A stretch of 64,000 bases of DNA from Pisolithus tinctorius (taxonomy: Eukaryota; Basidiomycota; Agaricomycetes; Boletales; Pisolithaceae), in contig JANFAH010000017.1 in assembly GCA_024663395.1 (NCBI GenBank), positions 62,001 through 126,000 on the forward strand. Reading direction: 5' to 3'. A program made the translations under genes and the position numbers. Shown here piece after piece: positions 32,231 to 43,907 of this stretch. Every line of letters begins with the position of its first letter. Position 1 is the stretch's first letter. The notes beneath the pieces were generated by a model. The model saw only the letters and a program-made list of their open reading frames with translations. It ran no database searches and was not told the DNA's origin.

Positions 32231-33209
32231 TACTTACCATCTCAGCCCAGGGATTTGTGGTTGACAATATTCGGGACTCACAAGGTCTACGCGACTGATA
32301 AACTTCAGGGACGTTTGATTGGAGGACAGGGAATGGGGAATAGGATTTCTACCGGACCCCCAATGTACTGCAAGATTCGCAGCTCGATACCCTACGATAT
32401 AATCTGTTCACATAACTCAAATTCTAGGCGATGAGGTAAGGCCTCCGCATGCTGCGGGTCACGCAAGTGCAAGAGAGAGAGCTTCGTGATGATTCCCCCT
32501 TTTACTTGATTTGCGTTACATCCCTCGAAGAATTGATATGCTCGGACTGAGAGAAGATAGCAGCTTCTCACTTACTCCCCAAGCCAGTTTTCAAAGCTGC
32601 TGGTCGTTTTCATGTCTACTCCGCATTTGGTGATATCTACCCTCATTCTCCGCTGAGTTCTTTTGCTAACGCCCAAGTTTGGACTTCCAGTAGATCTTCT
32701 GTTGATGATAACTCCCCGGGTATCCAGTTGACTCTTCTCCAGGTCACTCCTACTGGGGAAGTCACTTTCCCTGAAGCCTATCCGTTCCACGGAAATGTGG
32801 TGATCGAGGACAGAATGCCCCCGTGAAATAATTCTGACCATGGCATATTACAGAGAACGTCGGATACGCAATCGAGGCGCCTCCGCAAGTAGCTGGCAAA
32901 ATAACATTGCAGAGTTGATATACGATAGCTCCACTGACCAGTCGAGGACACGCAGTGACGGTGCAGCGTTTCGGATGGGTTCCAAAGTTGAATCTTCCTC
33001 GAACGGTCCGAAGTTCTTAATTAGGTGGGCGCCAGCTTTGAGCGGCCCTAATGCCCACCAAACATTCTTCGTCTATGCCGGCACTGCCACGTCTACAGTG
33101 TAGACGACAGCACCCAACCGCTGACCGCTCCGTTTACCATTCGCGAGGCTTGGCTCCCACAACCGCTCCCTTTCCACTCGCATGATCCCGGAGCGCACTG
33201 TGACAACAC
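32231..33209 (+). other. Unresolved plus-strand coding-like region
   Basis: The stretch 32575-32823 reads FKAAGRFHVYSAFGDIYPHS and PTGEVTFPEAYPFHGN in one frame. Then 32840-33103 encodes NNIAELIYDSSTDQSRTRSD and ends FVYAGTATSTV. They may be exons of one gene on the plus strand. The family is not recognised, and a stop separates the parts. Confidence 0.3.
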
Positions 33210-33485
33210 GCCAAGGATTAGAAATGAAAATTTCCCGGTAAAGATAATGAATGGCTAGATGCTACCACTGTTCGCAGACGAGAACGAGGTTCCGTTATGT
33301 GACGAAGGGCAGCCTTGAGCGCCAGATGATGCTGGCTATCGTAATCGCCTCCGATGAGGGGAAGATCTCCGGGATGAGAGTGTAGGGCACGTAAGTTTTG
33401 CGATATCGAAGACACGATCCCATACTTCAGGTAGGAACCCTCATACGTAGCTGGGTAGCCATCTTGTGGAATGCTTGTTGGCTCC
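33210..33485. repeat. Copy of a duplicated block (also at 38205-38460 and 49740-49930)
   Basis: Words such as GAGAGTGTAGGGCACGTAAG, CCCATACTTC and AGCTGGGTAGCCATCTT recur in the same order in the block upstream of BTB gene A. A decayed form is found before BTB gene B. Here the block lies 1 kb downstream of the intact NTH1, in the same order as in the duplicate after the NTH1 relic. Confidence 0.6.
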
Positions 33486-34658
33486 TAGATTACTTGATAG
33501 GACGATCGCCAGCGACAAACACCTTTCCGCTATAGTTCCCAGCGCTTGTCACTCTTCCCGCGCCCGCCTGCATTTCACGATGAGATTCAATGCGAAGTCA
33601 ACGTTCAACGCGTACCTGTGTCCGTTGTCGTCGATGCTAGACGGTATGTCTCTGTCTTCTTTTATTATCACGGTTCGTTTCTGATTAATGATTAGTCCTT
33701 CTGTGTCTGTTCATCAGTTCACTGCTATCTTGGATGCTCGATCCGGCTCGAAACAGGGATACAGGTTCTTGGTCTTTTTCTTCTTAGCATTGTCCTGCTC
33801 GTGTTCTCTGTTACTCTTGTTCACCTAGTGTATTGTACCCGTTACAAGATCAGTGCGTGCACGCTCAGTGGATCTCCTACTCGTTGTGTCCTGCACTTGG
33901 CTTTGGTCGTAGGGTGCATTTCGGCCTTGGGGTTGGGCTTGGACTCAGGCAATTTCGTGAGTGTCATACTTCTTTCCGCTTTTACCTATTTATACGATAG
34001 CGGTGGAGGGAGAACTGACTGTCATCCCTTTTTTAAATCCGTGCTCGATAGGAACACAGTAGTCATCGTGCAAGCATGAGCTGCAAAAACCAGGCTTTGC
34101 TCAGGACAGATTCGTGCTGGATCCGAACAGGGACACCGGAATTAAGGTTCTCTACGGTGGTGTCAAACGACCCATGTCATGCGCGTTCCTGCAGCACAAG
34201 TCGGAACCCGAAATCCCTTTCCGAATGTTACAAGTGCTCCTGTAACTTCTGAACCGTTTGCGACATGGCTGCCAGCCACTGAAAGTATGGACCGTAGAAT
34301 GGGGTCGCGCACTTTGTGGGAGAGAAGAGATCCGGAATCTGGAGAGGATGAGAGTGAACGCCAGGGTGCAGCGAACATATTTGTACGAGGAACAGAGACG
34401 CCGAGGAAGGCCCGTAGGATTGAACCTGTGTCCAAGGCTAAGCTGTGAGATATACCCATACCTTATGAGAAGGTGCTATGCGTGTGAATGTGTCCCGCCT
34501 ATAGTCAGCCACTGGACGACCTGCGTGTGACTTTATTTGGAGTTGGGATCAAGGTCTGATAAAATTATACACTGACGTGAGAGAGGATTGACAGCACAGT
34601 GAAAAGTTAAACACATAGTTTCCCTGAAAGTTTCCAAGAGTCAACACATCCGGGAAGT
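33486..34658. other. No supported gene
   Basis: Small ORFs only. Pyrimidine-rich around 33640-33830. Nothing recognised. Confidence 0.4.
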
Positions 34659-36001
34659 CTACAATCCTTCAACTTGATCCTCCAACCAAGCCCAAAGGTC
34701 CTTTCCAAGCTGCGGGTCCTGAGTAGTCAGCGCGAGGCGTCGCTACCCTTGCCCATGGGATCAAATACTGGAGATGAAGGCCGTGAGACACAAGGTGACG
34801 CAAGAGCGATACAAAATCGTACCTTTCCACCAAGATTGACGGCATCTGGGAATGTCCCCGCATACAATTGCGTCAATGCACCATACGATACATCATAAAG
34901 GACCCTGTTCTGTGTTCGAAATAGCGCTAAGAGAACCAGCCATGTGTAACGCATAAAGCAAGTGGTGCGTACGAAGAACGGCTGGAGGAACCAGCTATGG
35001 TGGCGCTGTAGTTCTGTCCGGATTGGCCCTATCGACAAAGTACGATGTCAGCGTTGCTGAGTACGCAGGCCACCACAGTTGAACCGACCTGGGTTAATGG
35101 CGATCGACACGATACCTTGATCCCGATACCTCCTGTTGAGTTCTGCGGAAAATACGATGTTTCCCTGCGCGACGTATATGGTGAGGTCAGTTTAAGACCC
35201 GCAGTTGTCGGATTTCATGCATACGAATTTACTCTGACTGTACAACGCGTACGAGGATGTCGCTCTACGTTTCGGAGTATCCTTGAACGTATCGAAATCA
35301 AGCCCACCGCGCCAGTGGGCATTGGATGAAACGTTGATGACGCGCACTGTACCATTGGGTGATGACTTTGCAGTAGAGAGAAGGACGGGTAAGAGTAGTT
35401 TGGTCAGGTAGAAATGACCCAAAACATTGGTCCCGAATTGAAGGTCGTAGCCAGTCCGCCGTGATCATGTCAACCGGCGGATGCATGACTCCTCTAATAG
35501 GGAAGATTGTGAGCCTGCATGTACGTTACGACTCTAATGTCCTGCACGTACGCATTGTTGTAGAGGATATGAAGCTGAGCCTCCTTGCTAGTTCAAGACC
35601 GTAAGTGACCGCCAAAATACCAAATATATATGCACCTCGCAAACTCCTCGGCAGACTGTTTGATAGATAGAAGGTTGGCCAGATCAAGCTGAAGGAGATG
35701 GGCCTCGCGTCCCGTCTGCTCCTTGAGCTCGTCAAGTGCTGCCTTACCCTTGGTAGCATCCCTGCACGCAATCCACACTTTTGCATTCTTCGCGAGCAGA
35801 ACCTATGGTAGAAGAGCAACATATAAGTGAAAGATGATAGGGGCAGTGGAGAAAACCAACCCTAGCAGTTTCTTTGCCAATGCCAACATTCGCCCCGGTG
35901 ACGAGTACCACCTTACCAGTTAAGTCTGGGATATTGTCTACGGTGACGGTGGGTGGAGGAGGGAACAAGACCTCGCGTGCAGAGGAGTATGAGTTACCCA
36001 T
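34659..36001 (-). pseudogene. Short-chain dehydrogenase/reductase (retinol dehydrogenase-like), two frameshifts
   Basis: Starts MGNSYSSAREVLFPPPP. Exon 1 (36001-35861) holds the NAD(P)-binding TGANVGIG, exon 2 (35802-35636) reads AKVWIACRDATKGKAALDEL, and a short exon carries LHILYNNA. After [13 protein letters not shown] one extra base shifts the frame near 35445. The protein continues [30 protein letters not shown] and the YxxxK site in YALYSQSKF. Later exons give RYRDQGIVSIAINP and ALTQLYAGTFPDAVN. A second one-base shift near 34715 precedes DPQLGKDLWAWLEDQVEGL and TAG at 34659-34661. All the family motifs remain, so it is either a young pseudogene or affected by sequence errors. Confidence 0.82.
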
Positions 36002-36617
36002 GGTGTCTGGGAGACTCCCTTTCGGAACGGGGCCAACTTATATATGGCTCTCCTCTCCCACAAAGTGCTGCGCAGGGAGATGCCTGAGGCCGAATGTAGT
36101 CTTATCTGTCGCGCAATCCCAGCGTCTCGCACTAACCCACGGCGCAGCACGTTGCCTTAGCTATGCATGGCTTTGCGCTCAAGCTCGATTGACAAGTTGG
36201 ACGTTTATTGCTAACTAGCGAGCCTGCGATCTTGGACGCAGTCAACAGGGCCTTCGTAGCGATCACGTGAACATTAGATAATCCAAGGCGTGTTCAGACT
36301 TCGGTTCTTCGACCTTCGTAGCCTTGCATCTGAGCACACTTCCTTCTCGCGCATATACTCGTTATTTCTTTGCTCTCCCACTCACTTCCCTTTCACATCT
36401 TAGCGTGTTTGGTCGGTCTTGTGGCCTCTTCTTGATCCCTATCTCCATTCGGTCACATGATTCCCTTTTTCTCAGTCACGTGATCATCTTTCGGTCCTGG
36501 CGTCACGCGGCCTTCCCCCCACACGCTAGATCGCACTTACCTTGTGATCTAAGTTGCATATCGCTCTCTCTACGTCTCTAGTCTCTATCTCAGATATTTC
36601 TTCTTCTTCATCTCTCT

Positions 36618-36644
36618 CTCTCTCTCTCTCTCTCTATCCCTCTA
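36618..36644 (+). repeat. (CT)n microsatellite
   Basis: About 13 CT units inside a generally pyrimidine-rich stretch (36320-36650). Confidence 0.95.
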
Positions 36645-36719
36645 TCTCTGTCATTTTTGGTTCACCTAGCTACGAAGGCGGTTCTGACGGTTCGACGGTA
36701 TCGTCTCATCCAGAGCAAT

Positions 36720-37480
36720 GGCTGACATCAGCAAAGGTGCATTGTAAGGCTACGACGTAACCGCAGTTTGTCCAGTGTTCGTCCGCTGCGCGCATTCACC
36801 GCTCCGACGCTGCGGGAATTTGAATGAGAGTGCCGCCGAACCTCATGGTTGGCATGGATGTGTCCATATCACTTTTCAAGACCTTCGTTTGGTAGGCAGA
36901 TGCTCGTCCGTCTTGAATGAGTCTCGAATGCAGACGGTACGTGCGATGAGCCGCAGTTGTTAGCCCTGCCTTGACATTTCCATTCACCTCTTAGAGAGAT
37001 GAGATGCCAAACCTGTTCTTCACTGGGACAAGGACACTCAACAGCCGACCGCAAAGCTGAGGTTCTGAAGGAACTTGACGATGGGACCACTCGTTATGCA
37101 ACAGAGACAAGGTCTTCGACATTCGGATTTTGTGGTCTGTGTACACGACGAATACGTGCACGGATGACTACGTTGGTTGAAGGTTCACAATATTGCACTT
37201 TTGTTTCTCTTCGCCTCCCATCCACCTCCGGTCGTCGTGACGGGCTCGGTGACAAGTTTTATCGCAGGAAGCCCTACCATATTGAACTAGCTCTATGTAT
37301 GTTCATTTCCGGATCTGCCTCAGGCTACTGGCCATAGTGGCTGACGTTACAACGCCTCTCATAGTGAATTTCACGCACAACATTATCCGTGTCTACGTGA
37401 AATAGGAAGAATCGGAACTCGATAACAACAAAGAAGGTTTTGAAGGTGCGATCCAAGTATAAACAGCAAAGGAAAGCATT
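36720..37480. other. Unresolved stretch
   Basis: A possible start ATGGCTGACATCAGCAAAGG at 36719 is followed by a frame break. Overlapping ORFs on both strands (37090-36869 minus, 36999-37337 plus) have no recognisable domain. Confidence 0.3.
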
Positions 37481-37489
37481 TACTACCCC

Positions 37490-37950
37490 TGTTTCTCTGG
37501 TTCAGATGGCGTCGAAAGACAACGTCACGGATGCGGGAATGGCCTAACCAAGACTGCCTACCGAAGTAAGTGGGTCACTAGTCACTCCCTATAGACGTCG
37601 GCAGGACATAAAACCTTAAGGCCATATCCGCATGGATGGATTCTGGAGACAAAGATGTGTACGAGCGTCCCAGAACACTCGCTTTTCTTCATAGGATGCG
37701 CTAAAGATGAGAAGCCATGTCACACAAACCACGAAATAGTTGTGCAACGAGTCTCGGGCCAAGTATGGTGTTTTTCGCTCCGAGCAGCGTGAAAATTGTT
37801 TGAAGGTGCTGCGAGCACCGCTTTTCATCTATCTATTGCCGCTCCCAATAAATATTGGGATAGTGATAGATGTTCAAGTTCATAGATCGCGCGTCATGAA
37901 CCGACTGGGTGGCATCGGCAGCCAATGAGGAATCCCGAGGAGACGAGGTA
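37490..37950 (+). pseudogene. Degenerate partial copy of NTH1
   Basis: Three blocks match the intact NTH1 in order. The stretch 37490-37550 corresponds to the [19 protein letters not shown] exon, 37620-37660 to the [10 protein letters not shown] region with its donor, and 37820-37950 to the end of intron 3 and exon 4 ([14 protein letters not shown]) up to CCCGAGGAGACGAGGT. Because intron sequence is also conserved, it is a DNA duplication and not a retrocopy. Frames are destroyed. Confidence 0.75.
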
Positions 37951-38547
37951 GTGTGAATTTCAGTTTCTTCCTTGGCCGACACAATACTTGCACAATATCA
38001 CAAAGGGAAACGATTTCGAGGTTAGGTGAACACTTGATATTGCCCGCCAAGTGCTCTTTCCCGATGTAGTCGCCTTCTAGACAATATGCAGCCGCTATGT
38101 CCACCCGAGATGTCTTTTTCTACCACCTCACCGGATAGTCCTGCAGTGGATTGCAACGAGAGCATACGTCGAGCCTTGTCGATGAAGATGGCTCAGTAAC
38201 GACGGCGAATAGTGAAATGTCACTACTCTTTGCAGACGAAGACCAGTATCCGTTTTCTGACAAGGGTGGTAAGTCGGAAGCCGGACGATACGTGCAGTGG
38301 TAATCTCAGTGTGCGTTGATTTCTCGAATGCTTCTGGGACGAGAGTGCAGGACGTGTAAGTCAGGATTAGTCCCATACTTTGCCTGGGAAGCAACGCAGC
38401 TGGGTGGCCATCTTTCGAGAAGCCTGTCAACATGCTTGTGGAATGACAACTATGTAGAACAGGCAACGCTACTTTCTTTCAAATCTGCTGCGATCTGTCT
38501 AGGACGAGCGACTCGCCTACATGCCACGTAAGCATTGTAAGTTTTGT

Positions 38548-39400
38548 CTACAAATCGAATGTGGAGAACGTGGAGCGAATCTGATCAGAAAAGTCGCAGT
38601 TCTGCATTCTGGGGTCTCTGCAACTACCGACAGCAACGCCGTTGTTGTCGTTGCGTTCAGGGACGGGGTAGGACCTAGCACTAGCTATGTGGACCCGGGA
38701 AGTGCTGCAGTTGGTTTCCACGGTAACTCTTTCTCGTACGGAAGCCAGTTTGAGCGCAATGTCAACGCCCATCTGATTTGCTTCCTCTAAAGTTATTGGT
38801 TCTGGTCGCTTGGCCAACTCGTTTAAAGCGGGCAATAGCCAGCCCTTGATGTCGTATTGCTGGGAAAGAACAACTCTATCGACCGCGCCAATCCCACTTT
38901 CTATCAGTGCGTCGATGGACGCTTGGCGTAACTTCTCAAAACTCCAAGCCGTGGACAGCTTGAGGACAGATGTCCATTGCTCGATATTTTGTGGCAAATC
39001 AGGCTGTGAACCGTACTTTCTGGGAAAAGGGTATGATCCACTGTCTCTATCCTCTGATGAAAACAAATCGGATTCTAACCTGTGAAGAAGAGCCTTCAAC
39101 AATTGCTCGAAATCATCCTTGCTAGTCCCATGGAGTTGAATGGGAATTTCGTCGCTTGATCCCTCCACGACAATTCCGTCACCCTGTGGCAAGGAAAACA
39201 TATCGCAAAATAGATCTGACTCTTGTTGAAATGGTTCTCTGGGAACTCTAAACAAGGAGTCTTCCACCTAGACATGAGGTGCGTAAATACGATGGGTCCT
39301 CGAAAAAAGATTGGCTTTAAACTTTCGCAACACTCACCAGGAAGATGACCGTTGATATGTAGAAATCCGAATGTCTAGATGCCTCGTTGTTGGTGGCCAT
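38548..39400 (-). CDS. BTB/POZ domain protein, copy A
   Basis: Three exons (39400-39338, 39267-39080, 39019-38548) give 240 residues with matching phases. The protein begins MATNNEASRHSDFYISTVIF, the usual start of the large mushroom BTB family. The BTB core follows: EDSLFRVPREPFQQESDLF, LPQGDGIVVEGSSDEIPIQL and KDDFEQLLKALLHR. The C-terminal part contains LSTAWSFEKLRQASIDAL and QYDIKGWLLPALNELAKRPE. BTB domains mediate protein-protein contacts, but the partner is unknown. A near-identical paralogue lies at 49949-50857 in the same orientation, and both are divergent from a family X copy. Confidence 0.85.
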
Positions 39401-39732
39401 GGTTGTTTTGTCTGACAGTGGGGCGTTATCGAAGGGCGCATGAAGGGACTCAAATCAACTACCTTATACCCTATCATCTAAACGTGTTTTGAACGTGTTT
39501 AGTACACGTGTTGGCAAGACGACGAACCTCTAACTTTGGAAACCTTATACTGTCAAGTGCCCTTGCGCGGAACACGACTTTAGAATGCATGTTAGTGGTA
39601 GGAGCTGATGCAAAGGTCATGTAGACGTGACCTATTGAACCACATCCAGGGCACTGATGCGGTCAATTGATTTTATTCCTATCACACTCAGCATCACTCG
39701 AAACACTGCGACACTGACATGGTGTTAACAAG

Positions 39733-39838
39733 ATAGGATCAATGTGAGTTGCGTAGCTTCCGACCCCGTGGACGATCGCATGAACAAGTTAGGATCGATG
39801 TGAGTTGCGTAGCTTCCGACCCCGTGGACGATCGCATG
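39733..39838 (+). repeat. Tandem duplication upstream of BTB gene A, about 56 bp
   Basis: AGGATCAATGTGAGTTGCGT and the following GCTTCCGACCCCGTGGACGA occur twice in a row, differing by one or two bases. The single-copy equivalent near 51605 is more diverged. Confidence 0.85.
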
Positions 39839-40139
39839 CACACTCTAAACGCCAAGGAAGTACTTGATGGAGTATACTATGGAGACCTTGTTGCTTTTTG
39901 ATAGGGGAAAAAAAGAGGTCATAGACCTTGTTGAACGTGCCACGAGCGAGGTTAAACAGATGTATTCGAAGAAACGTGTAAAGAAGACAAAGAGTAGCGA
40001 ATGTATCTGGTGGGATGATGACAAGATTCGTCAGCTCGCAGGCCAGAGAACATCATTTGAACGTAAATGCTTACTAGGATAGAACTCGTATGTGGATTTG
40101 TGGTAGAGGAAGATCGGAAGGAAGTGGCGACACGATGAC

Positions 40140-40660
40140 CAACACGGACACTAGTCCAGATCACCGACGTTGGTTGCAATGGGTGCCAGTAGATGTGTGA
40201 GGGGCAAAATCGAGAGAAATGGAGCTGAAACATGCGCAAGCATCCCCAGGATGAACAACACAGTCACTGCTGGCTTGCCATTGCTTGATCTTGGAGACAT
40301 GATTTATAGGATTCTCTGGGTGCGTAGTGGAGCAAGGAAAACCTTTAGTCAGTGCACGATGACAGAGATTCAAACTGGAGGCCACAACTAGGTCCATGCT
40401 CAGCAGATCCAAATTGATGCCGCAATGTACCTTGCCTTTCAATCACCTGCTGTGGTCATCGGTCAGTCACAACGGTACAGGATCCTCTGGAAGTAACACC
40501 TAGCATCAAAGGCCGCAGCACCTCCTCGTCATCTCTGCCTTCGGAAACACCAATGGTATGCACGTTGGCGCTAGCTCCGTCTGCACCGGACCAACTATGT
40601 ACTTGACGACATTCAGACTACTTACCACACACAGAACCCGGCAGCAGTTGATTACGGGAA
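40140..40660 (+). pseudogene. Family X, copy 1, 5' part only
   Basis: Matches the 5' regions of the other X copies: the leader with TAGTCCAGATC, the GAGAGAAATGG region and the stretch leading to ATTCAGACTACTTACCACAC. The similarity ends near 40660, so exons for the coiled coil and later parts are absent. No continuous frame. Confidence 0.55.
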
Positions 40661-41980
40661 CTCCATCGTCCGCTGACAGGTCGAGTGGAGAACCAGAACA
40701 CCCCAGTGTCATTACAAAAATATACTACCGATATTTGATACAAACTCGAGTAACTGCAAGGTGCTCTCAGCATCGCAATGCAAGTGATACTTACCGCCAG
40801 ATCTGGAAGGCTTGCTTACCGAATTAGGAGAAGGACGGGGAACGGGGGACTGTGTTTGGAGAGGGGATCAGAGGTGATAGATGCCCCGCCAGGCATGAAT
40901 AAGGTAAGGCACGAAGCGAAATTCGATTTCCTTTACGTTCGCAAGCTCCAAGGCAAACGTGCTCGTGGGGGAGCCATGGGTAGAGAAAGCGAGGCCGATA
41001 GATGGGAAGACGTCGAAGAAGTAAACGAATCCGGTGGTCCTTTGTCGACGCCAGCGAAGCCTACGGAGACGAGGAGTAGGATGAGGTCCCATGTGCAACC
41101 TCGTGCTAGTGTCGGGGGGTCACGGAGAAAGACAAGGATGTGGAGGATACGAATGCAGATGTTGGTGGTGAGCCCGAGTCTGGATTTGAGCCAGTGACGC
41201 CTGTATCCGGCGTGAAAGAGCTTGGAATGGGCTACCATTCCATCCAACCCTAGTATACATATAGACAGACATGGAGATGTCGACCTCAGATTGTCGCCCG
41301 AGACAATCGGCCACCGCTGCTAAATGCCTTGAATGTACTATAGAGCCTGAAGTTCCCGTAATTAAAAAATTCGCGCTTCGAATGGCTACTCACCTCATCC
41401 ATCTGCAAAACTACCCGAGGGGATGAGCAGTGTATGGATGCCTCCGTTTGGAAGTGATTCGTCGTAACCAAGTCGTAACGCTCCTTTCGCGCTCGGTAAA
41501 ACACTTATTGGCCAATGAGAGGGCTTGCTCAAGTACGAAAGGCTTGTCAACAGCCGTGTCGCGTAGCTGTTTCCCAGATGTCTACTGATCTCAACAACCG
41601 GCCTGCGAGCGGCCACTGATACGCAAAGAATGCTAACGTCAAGTTAAAATGGGTAACCGCGAGGCGGCATAGCCAGTCCCGAGAAGCGAGATCGCCGATC
41701 ACGTGCTAGTGGTTGCAGATGGAGGGATCCCAGCCAATGATGAAGGTATTTCATGAAATAACCGATTAGGTTGGGTATTGTGCTACATGTTCTATGGCCC
41801 AGGTCCCTGAATTAAATGAAAACAGTGAGGTGGGAGCAAGGCAAGGTAACAGGTAGTTACTCCATTGACCAGTGCACCCATATAAGGAAGTTGGCACCCG
41901 GCTTCAGTTTATTTCGGTTTGGTTCCTAGCCTGGATACCAGACCGTCTATGCATGCCACTTCGCTTCCTAATCAAGCAAG
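40661..41980. other. Unresolved; possible minus-strand exons
   Basis: Minus-strand text such as GLTTNICIRILHILVFL and SPTSTFALELANVKEIEF (41250-40870) could be membrane-protein exons. I recognise no family. Confidence 0.3.
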
Positions 41981-41984
41981 CTTT

Positions 41985-42395
41985 CATATTGACACCATGC
42001 CCTGCATTCATTCGACACCATGCCCTGCTTTCATTCGACACCATGCCCTGCTTTCATTCGACACCACGCCCTGCATTCATTCGACACCATGCCCTGCTTT
42101 CATTCGACACCACGCCCTGCATTCATTCGACACCATGCCCTGCTTTCATTCGACACCACGCCCTGCATTCATTCGACACCATGCCCTGCATTCATTCGAC
42201 ACCATGCCCTGCATTCATTCGACACCATGCCCTGCATTCATTCGACACCATGCCCTGCATTCATTCAACACCATGCCCTGCATTCATTTGACACCATGCC
42301 CTGCTTTCATTTGACACCATGCCCTGCTTTCATTCGACACCATGCCCCGCTTTCATATGATACCATGCCCTGCTTTCATACGACACCATGCTCTC
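41985..42395 (+). repeat. Minisatellite, 23-bp unit, about 17 copies
   Basis: The unit GACACCATGCCCTGC plus ATTCATTC or TTTCATTC repeats with few changes. Since 23 is not a multiple of three, every forward frame reads the same 23-residue peptide cycle (pieces CIHSTPCPAFIRHHA and LHSFDTMP), and all three frames stay open. I regard these ORFs as by-products. Confidence 0.95.
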
Positions 42396-43600
42396 AACTT
42401 CCTAATCAAGCTTCATAGACAGTCTGGTATCCAGACTATTCAGTTCCCACGTCCGTCGGGTCTGGTGCTCCCCCACCTGCGAATTTCTCGTGCCAAGTAC
42501 ATTTACCGGGCTCCTGGTTTTTGATCCCAGCGGCCAATTCAAGGGGAGTGTAATAGCATGATCCCCATTGCACCCTTGGCTCAAGTGTCCGCAGCTCTGT
42601 GTTGTTGTGAGCAACTTAGCTAGGATGCATGACATGGGAGTGGACCTCGCAGCTTCGCTAAAACTGTTTGGTAGTGCAGGCGAGCATGGTTCTCTATCAC
42701 TGGTATGCACATGGTTTGCTTGTTTTCCATCTCTTTCGGATGTGATAGGAGTAGGATGATAAGGATCGTGATTGGACCACATAGCTTCCTCACCGAAGCT
42801 GTTTGGTAGTGTGCCGGAGTGGGTTCTATATGGCTAGTACGCACATGGCTTAATTATATGTTTAACCCTTCTTCCGGATGTGATGTGGATGTAGTCAATC
42901 ATCTTGTCTATGGATCCATGTCGCCATTTCCGTTTATACCTTACGTTGGCTGGTCGGCAGATGGGCCACTGGCAGGATGCCCTGGGGACGGAGGAGCGTG
43001 ATTGGCAAGCTCTTCCATTCCACCCCCTACTTTCGGCGAATTTTCCCTGTAGCCAAAGGGTTACGGATTCATGCTTGCCCCAATAGTCCCCCCCAAGCTG
43101 ACATCACCGTTCAGATCACCACGAGCCCTCCAGCCTGCCAGGCCGAGTTGACTTAGCCTCGCTGACAACAGTGGACGATGCACCTTTACGGTTCGTCCCT
43201 CGGAGATGACAATGTACCTGTCCGCCGTGGTTAATTTCACCTGGACACAGATGGATTACTAGCTCACCACATTGGTTCAATCCATGGTGCACATTTACAC
43301 GAGCCCTCCAGGCCAGTTTTACCCTACATCGACTTTTGCATATAAAGACCTCTTGCAGGGATGACAGTGCTGTCTCTCTTCTATAACTGAAGTATCATTG
43401 GACAGCAGCTAGGTGCCGAAGCACTACATGAGTTCAGTCGCATCAATAGGTATGTTCTGTCAGTGTTTGTGCGTCTCTGGAGGTTGCCCAATCTTTTGGC
43501 AATGCAGCACACCTCACTATCTCGAGCAAGCGCCGCCCAAGAGGCCCCCATGGTAGATCAACGAGCGGTGTGTATTTTCTGAGCTGCAAACGCGGAGAGA
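42396..43600. other. No supported gene; about 140-bp sequence present twice
   Basis: The stretch 42625-42770 (CTCGCAGCTTCGCTAAAACT, then TTTGGTAGTGCAGGCGAGCA) recurs in diverged form at 42780-42890. Otherwise only short ORFs are seen. Confidence 0.45.
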
Positions 43601-43616
43601 AAGTTCAACTTCTTGA

Positions 43617-43907
43617 ATGATACAGAGTCAGTATACTTGCCGTCCGTGGACTACTTTGTGCCTTTACACGGATCCCGAAGGCTGGGAATGCCTCGAGCCT
43701 ATCAACTGCGGTACAGTACCAGGCCACTTCAAAGACAAGCACGGTATCACAAATATGGCCCGCGAAGTCGGGTTGGTTTGTATGTGGCAAAACTGTCGAC
43801 GCCCAGTTAGCAGGCACAATTTTATCCGTCACATACGTGGGCATCACCTCAGACATGATCGGGTGTTTGCCCATGCAAACCAAGCTGTCGTACACCTAGG
43901 AAGATGA
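43617..43907 (+). CDS. Small C2H2-like zinc-finger protein of mushroom type
   Basis: The 96-residue frame has Cys near the start (CRPWTTLCLY, WECLEPINC). A finger-like end follows: VCMWQNCRRPVSRHNFIRH, then IRGHHLRH. The spacing Cys-x4-Cys with two His after the basic stretch resembles small Agaricomycete zinc-finger proteins. It may be nucleic-acid binding. The start codon is uncertain, since a 5' exon could precede an acceptor before 43617. No neighbour suggests a pathway. Confidence 0.5.
   Translation: MIQSQYTCRPWTTLCLYTDPEGWECLEPINCGTVPGHFKDKHGITNMAREVGLVCMWQNCRRPVSRHNFIRHIRGHHLRHDRVFAHANQAVVHLGR

Noticed and set aside
41872..42418. ORFs of 131-139 codons over the 23-bp repeat
   Set aside because: All three frames are open because the unit lacks stops. 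This is a property of the minisatellite, not evidence of a gene.
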